A stretch of DNA of 45,834 nucleotides from an uncultured Collinsella sp. (GCA_959020715.1 CAUESV010000016.1:1-45834); one strand, 5' to 3'; positions 25,172 through 32,560 are shown, numbered from the stretch's first letter. The notes: generated by a model not told the origin, from the letters alone. Numbers and translations: made by a program.

Positions 25172-26092
25172 GTGGCAACTCAGAAATTCACCGGCGTTAT
25201 CCCTCCCGTCGTTGTTCCCGATACCGAAGACCACCAGCTCGACGTTGCCTCCTTTGAGCGCAGCATCAACCGCATGATCGATGCCGGCGTCGATGGCCTG
25301 TTCTTCCTGGGCTCCTCGGGCGAGGTCGTCTTCTCCACCGACGAGCGTCGTCGTCAGATCATCGCCGAGGCCGTCCGTATCGTCGATCACCGCGTGCCTG
25401 TTCTGGTCGGCATCATCGACACCGAGACCGAGCGCATGATCGAGCACGGCAAGGTCGCTCAGGAGCTGGGCGCCGATGCGCTTGTCGCCACCTGCCCGTT
25501 CTATGCCCTGCAGGGCATGACCGAGGTCGAGGAGCACTTCCGCATCCTGCATGAGGAACTCGACCTGCCCATCTTCGCCTACGACATCCCCGTGTGCGTC
25601 CACACCAAGCTCCCCTGGAAGCTCCTTGCCAAGCTCGGCGCCGAGGGCGTTCTGGCCGGCGTCAAGGATTCCTCGGGTGATGACATTTCGTTCCGCTACC
25701 TCGTCCAGGAGAACGAGAAGAACGGCCATCCGATGAGCATTCTCACCGGTCACGAGGTTGTTGTCGACGGCGCCTACCTCGGTGGCGCCGACGGTTCCGT
25801 CCCGGGTCTCGCCAACGTTGAGCCCGAGGGCTACGTGCGTCAGTGGAAGGCCGCTCAGGCTGGTGACTGGGCTACCGTCAAGGCCGAGCAGGATCGCCTC
25901 AACGAGATTTCGCACATCTGGGATGTCACCTCGGGCGTCCAGGGCTATGCCGGTGGCGTCGGCGCCTTCAAGACCGCTATGAACCTCATGGGTATCTTCG
26001 ACAGCCCGACCATGCCGCGCCCGGTGAAGGCCATGACCGGCGAGAACGTCGAGGCGATTAAGAAGGTCCTCCAGGACAACGGTCTCCTGTAA
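25172..26092 (+). CDS. nanA: N-acetylneuraminate-lyase-like aldolase (DapA/NanA superfamily)
   Basis: A 306-residue class I aldolase of the DHDPS/N-acetylneuraminate lyase superfamily. Expected residues: GSSGE at 47-51 (carboxylate-binding loop, where classical members have GSTGE or GTTGE), Tyr137 in FAYDIP, and the Schiff-base Lys165 in GVKDSSGD. The neighbours (kinase, NanE epimerase, SatABCD-type importer) favour splitting Neu5Ac into pyruvate and ManNAc; dihydrodipicolinate synthase or another keto-acid aldolase remains possible from sequence alone. Start at GTG 25172 with AAGGAG 6 bases before it; a frame back to 25088 overlaps the previous gene without an RBS. Codon use is strongly biased to C-ending codons. 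Confidence 0.8.
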   Translation: MATQKFTGVIPPVVVPDTEDHQLDVASFERSINRMIDAGVDGLFFLGSSGEVVFSTDERRRQIIAEAVRIVDHRVPVLVGIIDTETERMIEHGKVAQELGADALVATCPFYALQGMTEVEEHFRILHEELDLPIFAYDIPVCVHTKLPWKLLAKLGAEGVLAGVKDSSGDDISFRYLVQENEKNGHPMSILTGHEVVVDGAYLGGADGSVPGLANVEPEGYVRQWKAAQAGDWATVKAEQDRLNEISHIWDVTSGVQGYAGGVGAFKTAMNLMGIFDSPTMPRPVKAMTGENVEAIKKVLQDNGLL

Positions 26093-26098
26093 AGCTTC

Positions 26099-26188
26099 CC
26101 CAGGCACCCGATCTTGGGGCTCAAGTGGTCGGGCGTGACCCATTAGGTCAACGCCCGACCACTTTCACCCCAACCTCGGGCACCTGGG
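26099..26188. repeat. 90-bp extended inverted repeat between nanA and nanK
   Basis: Arms 26099-26136 and 26151-26188 are complementary over 38 positions with short mismatched bubbles: outer CCCAGG, then CCCGA, TTGGGG, and an uninterrupted inner run of about 14 bp ending in GGGCGT. The loop (26137-26150) can close further (GACC with GGTC). There is no T tract. It could be a processing or attenuation structure within the nan operon, or an inserted palindromic element. Confidence 0.8.
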
Positions 26189-26262
26189 AAACCTTTACTG
26201 AGTTGCGGCGATAACACCGCCTTCATTTCCTGTAGTTGTTTTTATCTCCTAAGGAGAGCGAC

Positions 26263-27228
26263 ATGGAGAACAAGTACGTCTGCTCTGTCGATATCGGCGG
26301 AACTAAGATCGCGACTGCCATCATGGAGTACCCGGCTGACGGCAGCGTGCCCCATCCCGTTTTTGAGGCCGAGGTTCCTACCGAGGCCCAGGAGGGCGGC
26401 GAGGCCGTCTTCCAGCGTATCGAGGCGTCCATCAAGGCTGCTCTCGAGGCGAATCCCGATGTCGAGGTCCTTGGCGTCGGTATCGGTGCCGCCGGCGTCG
26501 TCGATCCCAAGACGGGCGCCATCGCGTATGCCAACGAGATCATGCCCGGCTGGTCCGGCGTTCAGTTGGGGCCGCGTCTGCGCGAGGACCTCGGTCTTCC
26601 CGTTGCCGTCGTAGGCGACGTGCAGGCTCATGCTCTGGGCGAGGCCCACTGGGGCGTCGGCAAGGGCAAGTTCTCCGTCTTGTGTCTTGGCATCGGTACG
26701 GGCATCGGCGGCGCATATGTCGAGAACGGCCGCGTGATGCAGGGCTTCCATGGTGCTGCTGGCCATATGGGCCACATCGAGTGCTCGGCTGCCGCCGGCA
26801 TTCCGTGCGCCTGCGGGCGTTCCGGTCATCTGGAGTCGGTTGCTTCGGGCACATCCATTGGTCGAATGTACGATGAGCGTTTTGGCCGCGTCGACCCCAG
26901 CCGTCCTTCGGTCGGTCGCGATGTGAACGACCTGTGCCGTGCGGGCGACGCAAAGGCGACCGAGGTCATCCATGACGCCGGCTTTGCGCTGGGCGCCAGC
27001 TTGGGCTCGCTCGCTAACATCCTGGACCCTGAGGTCATCGTGCTTTCGGGCGGCGTGATTCACCAAGGTCCCGATTGGCGTTCGCAGACGTGGAAGGATT
27101 CGGTGCACGAGGGCTATGCCAGCCAGGCGCTCGATCCGCTTCAGAACACACCGATCCTCATCGGTTCTCTGGAGGGCGATGCTCCGCTCATCGGTGCCGC
27201 CGAGCATCTTCTTGCGTCGTTGAAGTAA
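26263..27228 (+). CDS. nanK: ROK-family sugar kinase, probable ManNAc kinase
   Basis: A 321-residue sugar kinase of the ROK family. The N-terminal phosphate loop is DIGGTKIA (10-17); the sugar-binding and catalytic region has Asp119 in VVGDVQAHALGEAHWG, then GIGTGIGGA, and the ROK zinc motif GHMGHIEC...CACGRSGHLE. Zinc ligands would be His171, Cys182, Cys184 and, where most ROK proteins have a third Cys (CxCGxxGCxE), a His189. Between an N-acetylneuraminate-lyase-like gene and nanE, the most likely reaction is ATP-dependent phosphorylation of ManNAc to ManNAc-6-P; glucokinase or another amino-sugar kinase cannot be excluded. RBS AAGGAG 6-7 bases before the ATG. Confidence 0.85.
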   Translation: MENKYVCSVDIGGTKIATAIMEYPADGSVPHPVFEAEVPTEAQEGGEAVFQRIEASIKAALEANPDVEVLGVGIGAAGVVDPKTGAIAYANEIMPGWSGVQLGPRLREDLGLPVAVVGDVQAHALGEAHWGVGKGKFSVLCLGIGTGIGGAYVENGRVMQGFHGAAGHMGHIECSAAAGIPCACGRSGHLESVASGTSIGRMYDERFGRVDPSRPSVGRDVNDLCRAGDAKATEVIHDAGFALGASLGSLANILDPEVIVLSGGVIHQGPDWRSQTWKDSVHEGYASQALDPLQNTPILIGSLEGDAPLIGAAEHLLASLK

Positions 27229-27245
27229 ACATAACTACCAAGTGC

Positions 27246-27343
27246 GCCTTCTGAGGTGCCGCAGATTGACGTGAAAGAGGAGCGAAGCGTACTTCGGTAC
27301 GCGAGCGACGGTTTGAACGTCAAGGTGCGGTGTCTCAGAAGGC
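27246..27343. repeat. 98-bp palindromic element with TTCG-capped hairpin between nanK and nanE
   Basis: Mirror-symmetric about 27294.5. Outer stem GCCTTCTGAG (27246-27255 with 27334-27343), then CCGCA/TGCGG and TTGACGT/ACGTCAA paired blocks (22 of 27 positions pair), a symmetric 14x14-nt unpaired section (27273-27286 and 27303-27316), and an apical perfect hairpin GCGTAC-TTCG-GTACGC (27287-27302). No open reading frame and no T tract. It looks like a dispersed palindromic element or a structured RNA rather than a plain terminator. Confidence 0.8.
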
Positions 27344-27368
27344 TGTTTTGAGAAAGGTTGAGTCGCAC

Positions 27369-28055
27369 ATGACCGTTGATCCTTTGATCCAGTCCCTGAA
27401 GGGCAAGCTCGTCGTGAGCGTTCAGGCGTATATGGGCGAGCCGCTTCGTACGCCCGAGACCATGGCGCAAATGTCTCGCGCTTGCGAGCTCGGCGGCGCT
27501 GCCGCCATTCGCTGCCAGGGCCTTGCCGACATTGCCGCCATTAAGGGTCGCTGTGAGGTTCCCGTCATCGGCCTGTGGAAGGATGGGCACGAGGGCGTTT
27601 ACATCACGCCGACGCTGCGTCACGCTCGCGCCTGCGTTGCTGCCGGTGCCGATATCGTGGCGATCGACGCCACCGATCGTCCGCGCCCCGATGGCAAGAC
27701 GGTCGAGGATACCTTCCGCCCGCTGCACGAGGAGGGTGTGCTCCTGATGGCGGATTGTGCCACCATCGAGGATATTCGCCGTGCTGTTGATATGGGCTTT
27801 GACCTGGTATCCACCACGCTTTCTCATGGCGTCGCCGCCATCGACTGCACCATGGCCGATGGCCCCGACCTGCCGCTCCTGCGTCAGGCGACTGAGGAAT
27901 TCCCCGGCCTTCCCATCATTTGCGAGGGTCGCGTGCATACGCCCGAGGAGGCTCGCGCCGCGATCGATGCTGGCGCCTGGGCCGTTGTCGTCGGCACCGC
28001 CATCACGCACCCCACGAGTATTACGAGTTGGTTCAAGGCGGCGCTTGAGGCGTAA
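27369..28055 (+). CDS. nanE: N-acetylmannosamine-6-phosphate 2-epimerase
   Basis: A 228-residue TIM-barrel epimerase that converts ManNAc-6-P to GlcNAc-6-P, the step joining sialic acid to amino-sugar catabolism. It begins LKGKLVVSVQAYMGEPL, followed by GAAAIRCQGLADIAAIK and VIGLWKDGHEGVYITPT; Lys71 of the WKDG segment and Glu186 of IICEGRVHTPEEA correspond to the catalytic pair described for NanE. The barrel continues with ADIVAIDAT and VGTAITHPTSIT, a phosphate-binding end. ATG 27369 has AAAGG upstream. It is the last gene of the locus; a terminator follows. GlcNAc-6-P deacetylase and GlcN-6-P deaminase are not in the window. Confidence 0.93.
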   Translation: MTVDPLIQSLKGKLVVSVQAYMGEPLRTPETMAQMSRACELGGAAAIRCQGLADIAAIKGRCEVPVIGLWKDGHEGVYITPTLRHARACVAAGADIVAIDATDRPRPDGKTVEDTFRPLHEEGVLLMADCATIEDIRRAVDMGFDLVSTTLSHGVAAIDCTMADGPDLPLLRQATEEFPGLPIICEGRVHTPEEARAAIDAGAWAVVVGTAITHPTSITSWFKAALEA

Positions 28056-28107
28056 GACAGGCCTCGTATCCGCTCTGGGCGCTATACTCAATATAGGCAA
28101 TTGATCG

Positions 28108-28142
28108 CGCGGGATCCGCTGGCCGGGTCCCGCGTTTATTTT
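28108..28142 (+). terminator. Terminator after nanE
   Basis: A 10-bp stem (CGCGGGATCC 28108-28117 with 28125-28134, one G-T pair), 7-nt loop and TTTATTTT tail. It ends only 11 bases before the rapZ start, so the rapZ message either reads through or starts within it. Confidence 0.75.
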
Positions 28143-28153
28143 AGGAGGCGCAC

Positions 28154-29074
28154 ATGCAAAAGGGAGATGCCATGGATGCGGCGGAGCGCTCGGAGCGTAT
28201 CCCCGATATCGTCATCATCACCGGAATGTCTGGATCGGGCCGCACACAGGCCATGCACGTGTTCGAGGACATGGGCTATTTTTGCATTGATAACCTGCCT
28301 CCGCGTCTCATCGCCCAGCTTGCCGAGCTCGTCGGCATCAATACGGGCGTGGGCAGGCATCTCGCCGTCACCTGCGATTTGCGTAGCCAGGGACTGTTTG
28401 ACGAGTTGCTCGATGCGGTCGCCGCGCTCGAAGAGCGCGAGATGAGCTGCGACATCGTGTTCCTGGAGGCTTCTGACGAGGTGCTGATTCGTCGCTACAG
28501 TGAAAATCGCCGCCGTCATCCCATTGCCAAGCCGGGGGAGACTACGGCCGATGCCATTCAGCGCGAGCGCCTTCAGCTGCAGGGCGTGCGCGACCGAGCC
28601 GATATGATTATCGACACGAGCCGTCTGCGCACCTCTGCGCTGCGCAACAAGCTGCGTATGGCATTTTCCGAGCTGTCCGACCAGCAGCTTATGGATGTCC
28701 ACGTGTTCTCGTTTGGCTTTAAGCACGGCATGCCCGTCGAGGCGGACATTATGATCGATGTCCGCTTCCTGCCTAATCCGTTCTACGATCCCGAGATGCG
28801 CACGATGACCGGTCTCGATAAAAAGGTCTCCGATTTTGTTCTGGACCATCCCAAGACGCAGGAGTTTTGGAAGGCTTGGACACAGCTGCTCGATACGGTG
28901 ATGCCGGGCTATATCGCGGAGGGCAAGCCGCAGCTTTCTATCGCCATCGGCTGTACAGGCGGCCAGCACCGCAGCGTTGCCATTGCCGAAGCCACGGCAC
29001 GTTATTTGGAAGGTGCCCAATATCACGTGAGCATTTCCCATCGCGACCTGTCGCGCGCCAACACGAAAGCATAG
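28154..29074 (+). CDS. rapZ: RapZ/YvcJ-family nucleotide-binding protein
   Basis: A 306-residue P-loop protein of the RapZ/YvcJ family, an ATP/GTPase involved in small-RNA-guided control of amino-sugar synthesis in enterobacteria and of cell physiology in Gram-positives. The N-terminal P-loop is GMSGSGRT (24-31), with Arg replacing Lys as is usual in actinobacterial members. FLEASDEVLIRRYSENRRRHPI follows, and the C-terminal domain ends with the family hallmark GCTGGQHRSVAIAE (266-279) and SHRDL. RBS AGGAGG before ATG 28154; a second ATG at 28172 is possible. In actinobacteria and firmicutes it usually precedes yvcK and whiA; here whiA follows directly, six bases later. Confidence 0.95.
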   Translation: MQKGDAMDAAERSERIPDIVIITGMSGSGRTQAMHVFEDMGYFCIDNLPPRLIAQLAELVGINTGVGRHLAVTCDLRSQGLFDELLDAVAALEEREMSCDIVFLEASDEVLIRRYSENRRRHPIAKPGETTADAIQRERLQLQGVRDRADMIIDTSRLRTSALRNKLRMAFSELSDQQLMDVHVFSFGFKHGMPVEADIMIDVRFLPNPFYDPEMRTMTGLDKKVSDFVLDHPKTQEFWKAWTQLLDTVMPGYIAEGKPQLSIAIGCTGGQHRSVAIAEATARYLEGAQYHVSISHRDLSRANTKA

Positions 29075-29080
29075 GCCTGC

Positions 29081-30010
29081 ATGTCGTTTACCGCCGAGGT
29101 GCGTGACGAGCTCGCGCGCTGCGAACCCGAATGTGAATACTGCGATTTGTCGACGCTTGCCGCCCTGACGCGTGTGAGCGGTACACTTTCGCTGGCCGGC
29201 TCCGGGCGGTATCGTTTGACGGTCGCGACCGAGACGGGCGCCGTCGCGCGCACGATGATCACACTGACGCATCGCATCCTTAAGCTCAAAACGGAATTCA
29301 CCGTTCGTAAATCGGTCTTGCATAAGGTCCGTAACTATCTCATTACCCTGCCCGATCAACCCGACCTGGACAAGGCTCTTGTGCTGCTGGGCATTCTCGA
29401 CCGCAGGGGAGGGCTCGTCGCCGGTGTTCCCCGGCACATCGTTGCCCGTCCCTGCTGCAGGCTTGCCTACATCCGCGGCGCGCTCATCGCCGGCGGTTTC
29501 GTGGCCGATCCCCGCGGCGATTTTCATTTGGAGATCGCGGTGCAGGGCGAGCAATATGCCAAGGGGCTTTGCGATCTGTTGGAGCAGATTGGGGTCCATG
29601 CTCGTGTTAATGCGCGGCGGGGGTCATATGCCGTGTACATTAAGAGCGCCGAGGAAATCGAGCATCTATTAAAGCTGATTGGTGCCAAGCGCAGCGTTGC
29701 CGAGATTGAGGAGGCGCGCGCGGTCAAGTTGGTTAAGAACGATGTGAACCGTCGCGTGAACGCCGAGCTCGCCAACCAGACCAGAAGCGCCGGTGCTGCC
29801 CAGCATCAGCTTGCGCTTATCGATGAACTCGAGCAGCGAGGCCTTCGCGATGCGCTTCCGGATGCCTTGGCGGTCTTTTGCGACCTGCGCGAGCGCTATC
29901 CCGATCTTTCGCTGCGTGATTTAGGGGAGATGGCTGACCCTCCCTTGTCGAAGTCGGCCCTCTACCATCGTGTTTTACGGCTTGAAAAGCTCATTGAAGC
30001 AAACAGGTAG
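29081..30010 (+). CDS. whiA: WhiA sporulation/cell-division regulator homologue
   Basis: A 309-residue DNA-binding protein of the WhiA family, present in most Gram-positives. The N-terminal region is the WhiA/LAGLIDADG-like fold (MSFTAEVRDELARCEP is the family start, followed by CCRLAYIRGALIAGGFVADP and YHLEI-like HLEIAVQ), and the C-terminus is a helix-turn-helix region (YPDLSLRDLGEMADPPLSKSALYHRVLRLEKLIE). It is known to control cell division and development genes in Streptomyces and division in Bacillus; in a non-sporulating organism its targets are unknown. Six bases after rapZ, so co-transcribed. Confidence 0.95.
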   Translation: MSFTAEVRDELARCEPECEYCDLSTLAALTRVSGTLSLAGSGRYRLTVATETGAVARTMITLTHRILKLKTEFTVRKSVLHKVRNYLITLPDQPDLDKALVLLGILDRRGGLVAGVPRHIVARPCCRLAYIRGALIAGGFVADPRGDFHLEIAVQGEQYAKGLCDLLEQIGVHARVNARRGSYAVYIKSAEEIEHLLKLIGAKRSVAEIEEARAVKLVKNDVNRRVNAELANQTRSAGAAQHQLALIDELEQRGLRDALPDALAVFCDLRERYPDLSLRDLGEMADPPLSKSALYHRVLRLEKLIEANR

Positions 30011-30055
30011 ATTAAAGTATCGACTTATATACGGATTTAGCTGCTGTTTTAGTAT

Positions 30056-30069
30056 TTAAAACGTTTTAA
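30056..30069. promoter_or_regulatory. Perfect 14-bp palindrome upstream of gap
   Basis: TTAAAACGTTTTAA is a perfect palindrome centred on CG, the format of LacI/GalR-family operators. It lies 135 bp before gap and about 60 bp before a candidate -10. Its core resembles the TAAAACGTTT box overlapping the -35 upstream of the sugar importer. Regulator unknown. Confidence 0.5.
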
Positions 30070-30102
30070 CGTAAATTTGATTTTCAATTTCGAGCATTCT
30101 CG

Positions 30103-30131
30103 TGAAATTCAAGTCAAAAAAAAGGTATATT
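30103..30131 (+). promoter_or_regulatory. Candidate gap promoter
   Basis: TATATT (30126-30131) is a good -10; a poor -35 (TGAAAT, 30103-30108) precedes it at 17 bp. An imperfect inverted repeat (AATTTCGAG...CTCGTGAAATT, about 30087-30109) overlaps the -35 and may be an operator. The AT-rich run here contrasts with the surrounding GC-rich DNA. Confidence 0.45.
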
Positions 30132-30203
30132 AGGCGAGTGGTTAGTTTGTGGGCCTCAACGGCGGGCGCTGTAGCTCGCGGGGGCCTTACGAAAGGAGAC
30201 ACA

Positions 30204-31229
30204 ATGGCAGTAAAGGTTGCTATTAACGGCTTCGGTCGCATCGGTCGTCTGGCTTTCCGTCAGATGTTCGGTCATGAGGGCTCCGAGATCGTCGCTATCA
30301 ACGACCTCACCTCTCCCGATATGCTCGCTTACCTGCTGAAGTACGACTCCACGCAGGGCAACTACGCTCGCGATCACGAGGTCGTTGCTGGCGAGGATTC
30401 CATCACCGTTGACGGCAAGGAGATCAAGATCTACAAGGAGGCCGACGCCAACAACCTGCCTTGGGGTGACCTCGACGTCGACGTCGTTCTCGAGTGCACC
30501 GGCTTCTACACCAGCAAGGCTAAGGCTCAGGCCCACATCAACGCTGGCGCCAAGAAGGTCGTCATCTCCGCTCCGGCTGGCAGCGATCTGCCCACCATCG
30601 TGTACAACGTCAACCACGAGACGCTGACCGCTGAGGACAACATCATCTCCGCTGCTTCCTGCACCACCAACTGCCTCGCCCCGATGGCCAAGGGTCTGAA
30701 CGACTTCGCTCCCATCGTGTCCGGCATCATGACTACCATTCACGCCTGGACTGGCGACCAGATGCCGCTCGACGGCCCGCAGCGTAAGGGCAACAAGCGT
30801 CGTAGCCGCGCCTGCGCCGTTAACATCGTCCCCAACACCACCGGTGCTGCCAAGGCTATCGGCCTGGTTCTCCCCGAGCTCAACGGTAAGCTCATCGGTG
30901 CCGCCCAGCGCGTCCCGACGCCGACCGGCTCCATCACCAACCTCTACGCTGTCGTTGACAAGAAGGTCACCGTCGACGAGGTCAACGCTGCTATGAAGGC
31001 CTACGCTGCCACCATCTCCGAGACCTTCGGTTACAACGAGGACGACATCGTCTCCACCGACATCATCGGCGAGACCCACGGCTCCATCTTCGACGCCACT
31101 CAGACCATGTGCTCTGACCTCGGCAACGGCCAGACCCTCGTTCAGGTCACCTCTTGGTACGACAACGAGAACTCCTACACCTCTCAGATGGTCCGCACCA
31201 TCAAGTACTTCGAGAAGTTCGTTGCTTAA
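30204..31229 (+). CDS. gap: Type I glyceraldehyde-3-phosphate dehydrogenase
   Basis: A 341-residue NAD-dependent GAPDH: oxidises glyceraldehyde-3-phosphate to 1,3-bisphosphoglycerate in glycolysis. NAD fold GFGRIGRLAFR (9-19), Asp34 in INDL indicating NAD preference, catalytic Cys153 in SAASCTTNCLAP, and the C-terminal SWYDNENSY. Strong RBS AAAGGAG before ATG 30204; the longer frame back to 30102 lies over the promoter. The strongly C-ending codons signal high expression. A terminator-like hairpin separates it from pgk, which is thus at least partly independent. Confidence 0.98.
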   Translation: MAVKVAINGFGRIGRLAFRQMFGHEGSEIVAINDLTSPDMLAYLLKYDSTQGNYARDHEVVAGEDSITVDGKEIKIYKEADANNLPWGDLDVDVVLECTGFYTSKAKAQAHINAGAKKVVISAPAGSDLPTIVYNVNHETLTAEDNIISAASCTTNCLAPMAKGLNDFAPIVSGIMTTIHAWTGDQMPLDGPQRKGNKRRSRACAVNIVPNTTGAAKAIGLVLPELNGKLIGAAQRVPTPTGSITNLYAVVDKKVTVDEVNAAMKAYAATISETFGYNEDDIVSTDIIGETHGSIFDATQTMCSDLGNGQTLVQVTSWYDNENSYTSQMVRTIKYFEKFVA

Positions 31230-31267
31230 TTTAGCTTTTAGCGAATAGCTCGTTGAGCGTCTAAAGA

Positions 31268-31313
31268 AGGGCGCGGCCTTATAGGGCTTACACCCTAGGG
31301 TCGCGCCCTTTTT
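31268..31313 (+). terminator. Terminator between gap and pgk
   Basis: Stem AGGGCGCG (31268-31275) with CGCGCCCT (31302-31309), inner partial pairing (AGGGCTTACACCCT), then TTTTT. It would end or attenuate the gap message before pgk. Confidence 0.8.
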
Positions 31314-31369
31314 ATAAGAAATCGTCTGCCGTAATGGGAGGCAGACACGTACGAAAGGTAGAAGCAAAC

Positions 31370-32560
31370 ATGGCCTTTACCAAGAAGACCGTCCGCGACA
31401 TCGATGTCGACGGCAAGCGCGTTCTCGTCCGCGTTGACTTTAACGTGCCTATCAAGGATGGCGTCGTTGGCGACACCACCCGTATCAAGGCTGCCCTGCC
31501 CACCATCAACTATCTCGTTGAGCACAATGCTCGCGTCATCCTCATGAGCCACCTCGGCCGTCCCGATGGCACCGGCTTCCAGCCCGAGCTGTCCCTCGAG
31601 CCCGTCGCCAAGAAGCTCGCCGAGCTCTCTGGTCTTGACGTTGCCTTTGTTGCCGACACCTACGGCGAGAAGGCTGCCGAGGCTGTCGCCGCCGTCGAGC
31701 CGGGCAAGGTTCTCGTTCTCGAGAACGTCCGCTTCGATAAGCGTGAGAAGAAGAACGATCCCGAGATCGCCAAGAAGCTCGCTTCCTATGGTGACGTCTT
31801 CGTTCTCGATGCCTTCGGCACCGCTCACCGCGCCCAGGGTTCCGTCGTGGGCCCCGCCGCTTACCTGCCCGCAGTCGCTGGCTTCCTGCTCGAGAAGGAG
31901 GTCGACACGCTGACCGGCATCTTCGCCGAGCCCGAGCGCCCCTTCGTCGCTATCGTCGGCGGTTCCAAGGTTTCCTCCAAGATCGGCGTTCTCGATCACC
32001 TCATCGACTCCGCTGACACCCTGATCATCGGTGGCGGCATGGCCTACACCTTCTTCCTGGCTCAGGGCCTGACCGTCGGTCAGTCCCTCAAGGAAGAGGA
32101 CTGGGTCGAGCGCGCCGGCGAGATGCTCAAGAAGGCCGAGGAGAAGGGCGTCAAGATCCTGCTCCCCATCGACAACCGCGTTGCCGATCACTTTGGCGAG
32201 GACGCTGTCCCCGAGGTTGTCGCTTCCGACGCTATCCCCGACGATCGCGAGGGCATGGACATCGGCCCCAAGACCGAGGAGCTTTACGCCGAGGCCGTCA
32301 AGGGTGCCAAGACCGTGTTCTGGAACGGCCCCATGGGCGTCTTCGAGTTCGACAACTTCGCTCACGGCACCCAGGCTATCGCCGAGGCTGTCGCCGAGGC
32401 CGACTGCACCTCGATCATCGGCGGTGGCGACTCCGTCGCAGCTGTCAACAAGTTCAACCTGGCCGACAAGATGAGCTGGATCTCCACCGGTGGTGGCGCT
32501 TCCATGGAGCTCGTCGAGGGTAAGGCCCTGCCCGGAGTGGAGGCGCTTCTCGATGCCTAA
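31370..32560 (+). CDS. pgk: Phosphoglycerate kinase
   Basis: A 396-residue kinase making ATP and 3-phosphoglycerate from 1,3-bisphosphoglycerate. Signature RVDFNVPIKDGVVGDTTRI near residue 22, SHLGRPDG (substrate arginine), GGSKVSSKIGVLDHLI, the hinge WNGPMGVFEF, and the C-terminal GGGDSVAAVNKF and STGGGASMELVEGKALPG nucleotide loop. RBS is a weak AAAGGTAGAAG purine stretch before ATG 31370. The last eight bases overlap the tpiA start, so the two are translationally coupled. Confidence 0.98.
   Translation: MAFTKKTVRDIDVDGKRVLVRVDFNVPIKDGVVGDTTRIKAALPTINYLVEHNARVILMSHLGRPDGTGFQPELSLEPVAKKLAELSGLDVAFVADTYGEKAAEAVAAVEPGKVLVLENVRFDKREKKNDPEIAKKLASYGDVFVLDAFGTAHRAQGSVVGPAAYLPAVAGFLLEKEVDTLTGIFAEPERPFVAIVGGSKVSSKIGVLDHLIDSADTLIIGGGMAYTFFLAQGLTVGQSLKEEDWVERAGEMLKKAEEKGVKILLPIDNRVADHFGEDAVPEVVASDAIPDDREGMDIGPKTEELYAEAVKGAKTVFWNGPMGVFEFDNFAHGTQAIAEAVAEADCTSIIGGGDSVAAVNKFNLADKMSWISTGGGASMELVEGKALPGVEALLDA

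Noticed and set aside
28154..29074. Arginine instead of lysine in the RapZ Walker A motif
   Set aside because: Arg at this place is normal for actinobacterial RapZ/YvcJ proteins, so not a sign of inactivation.
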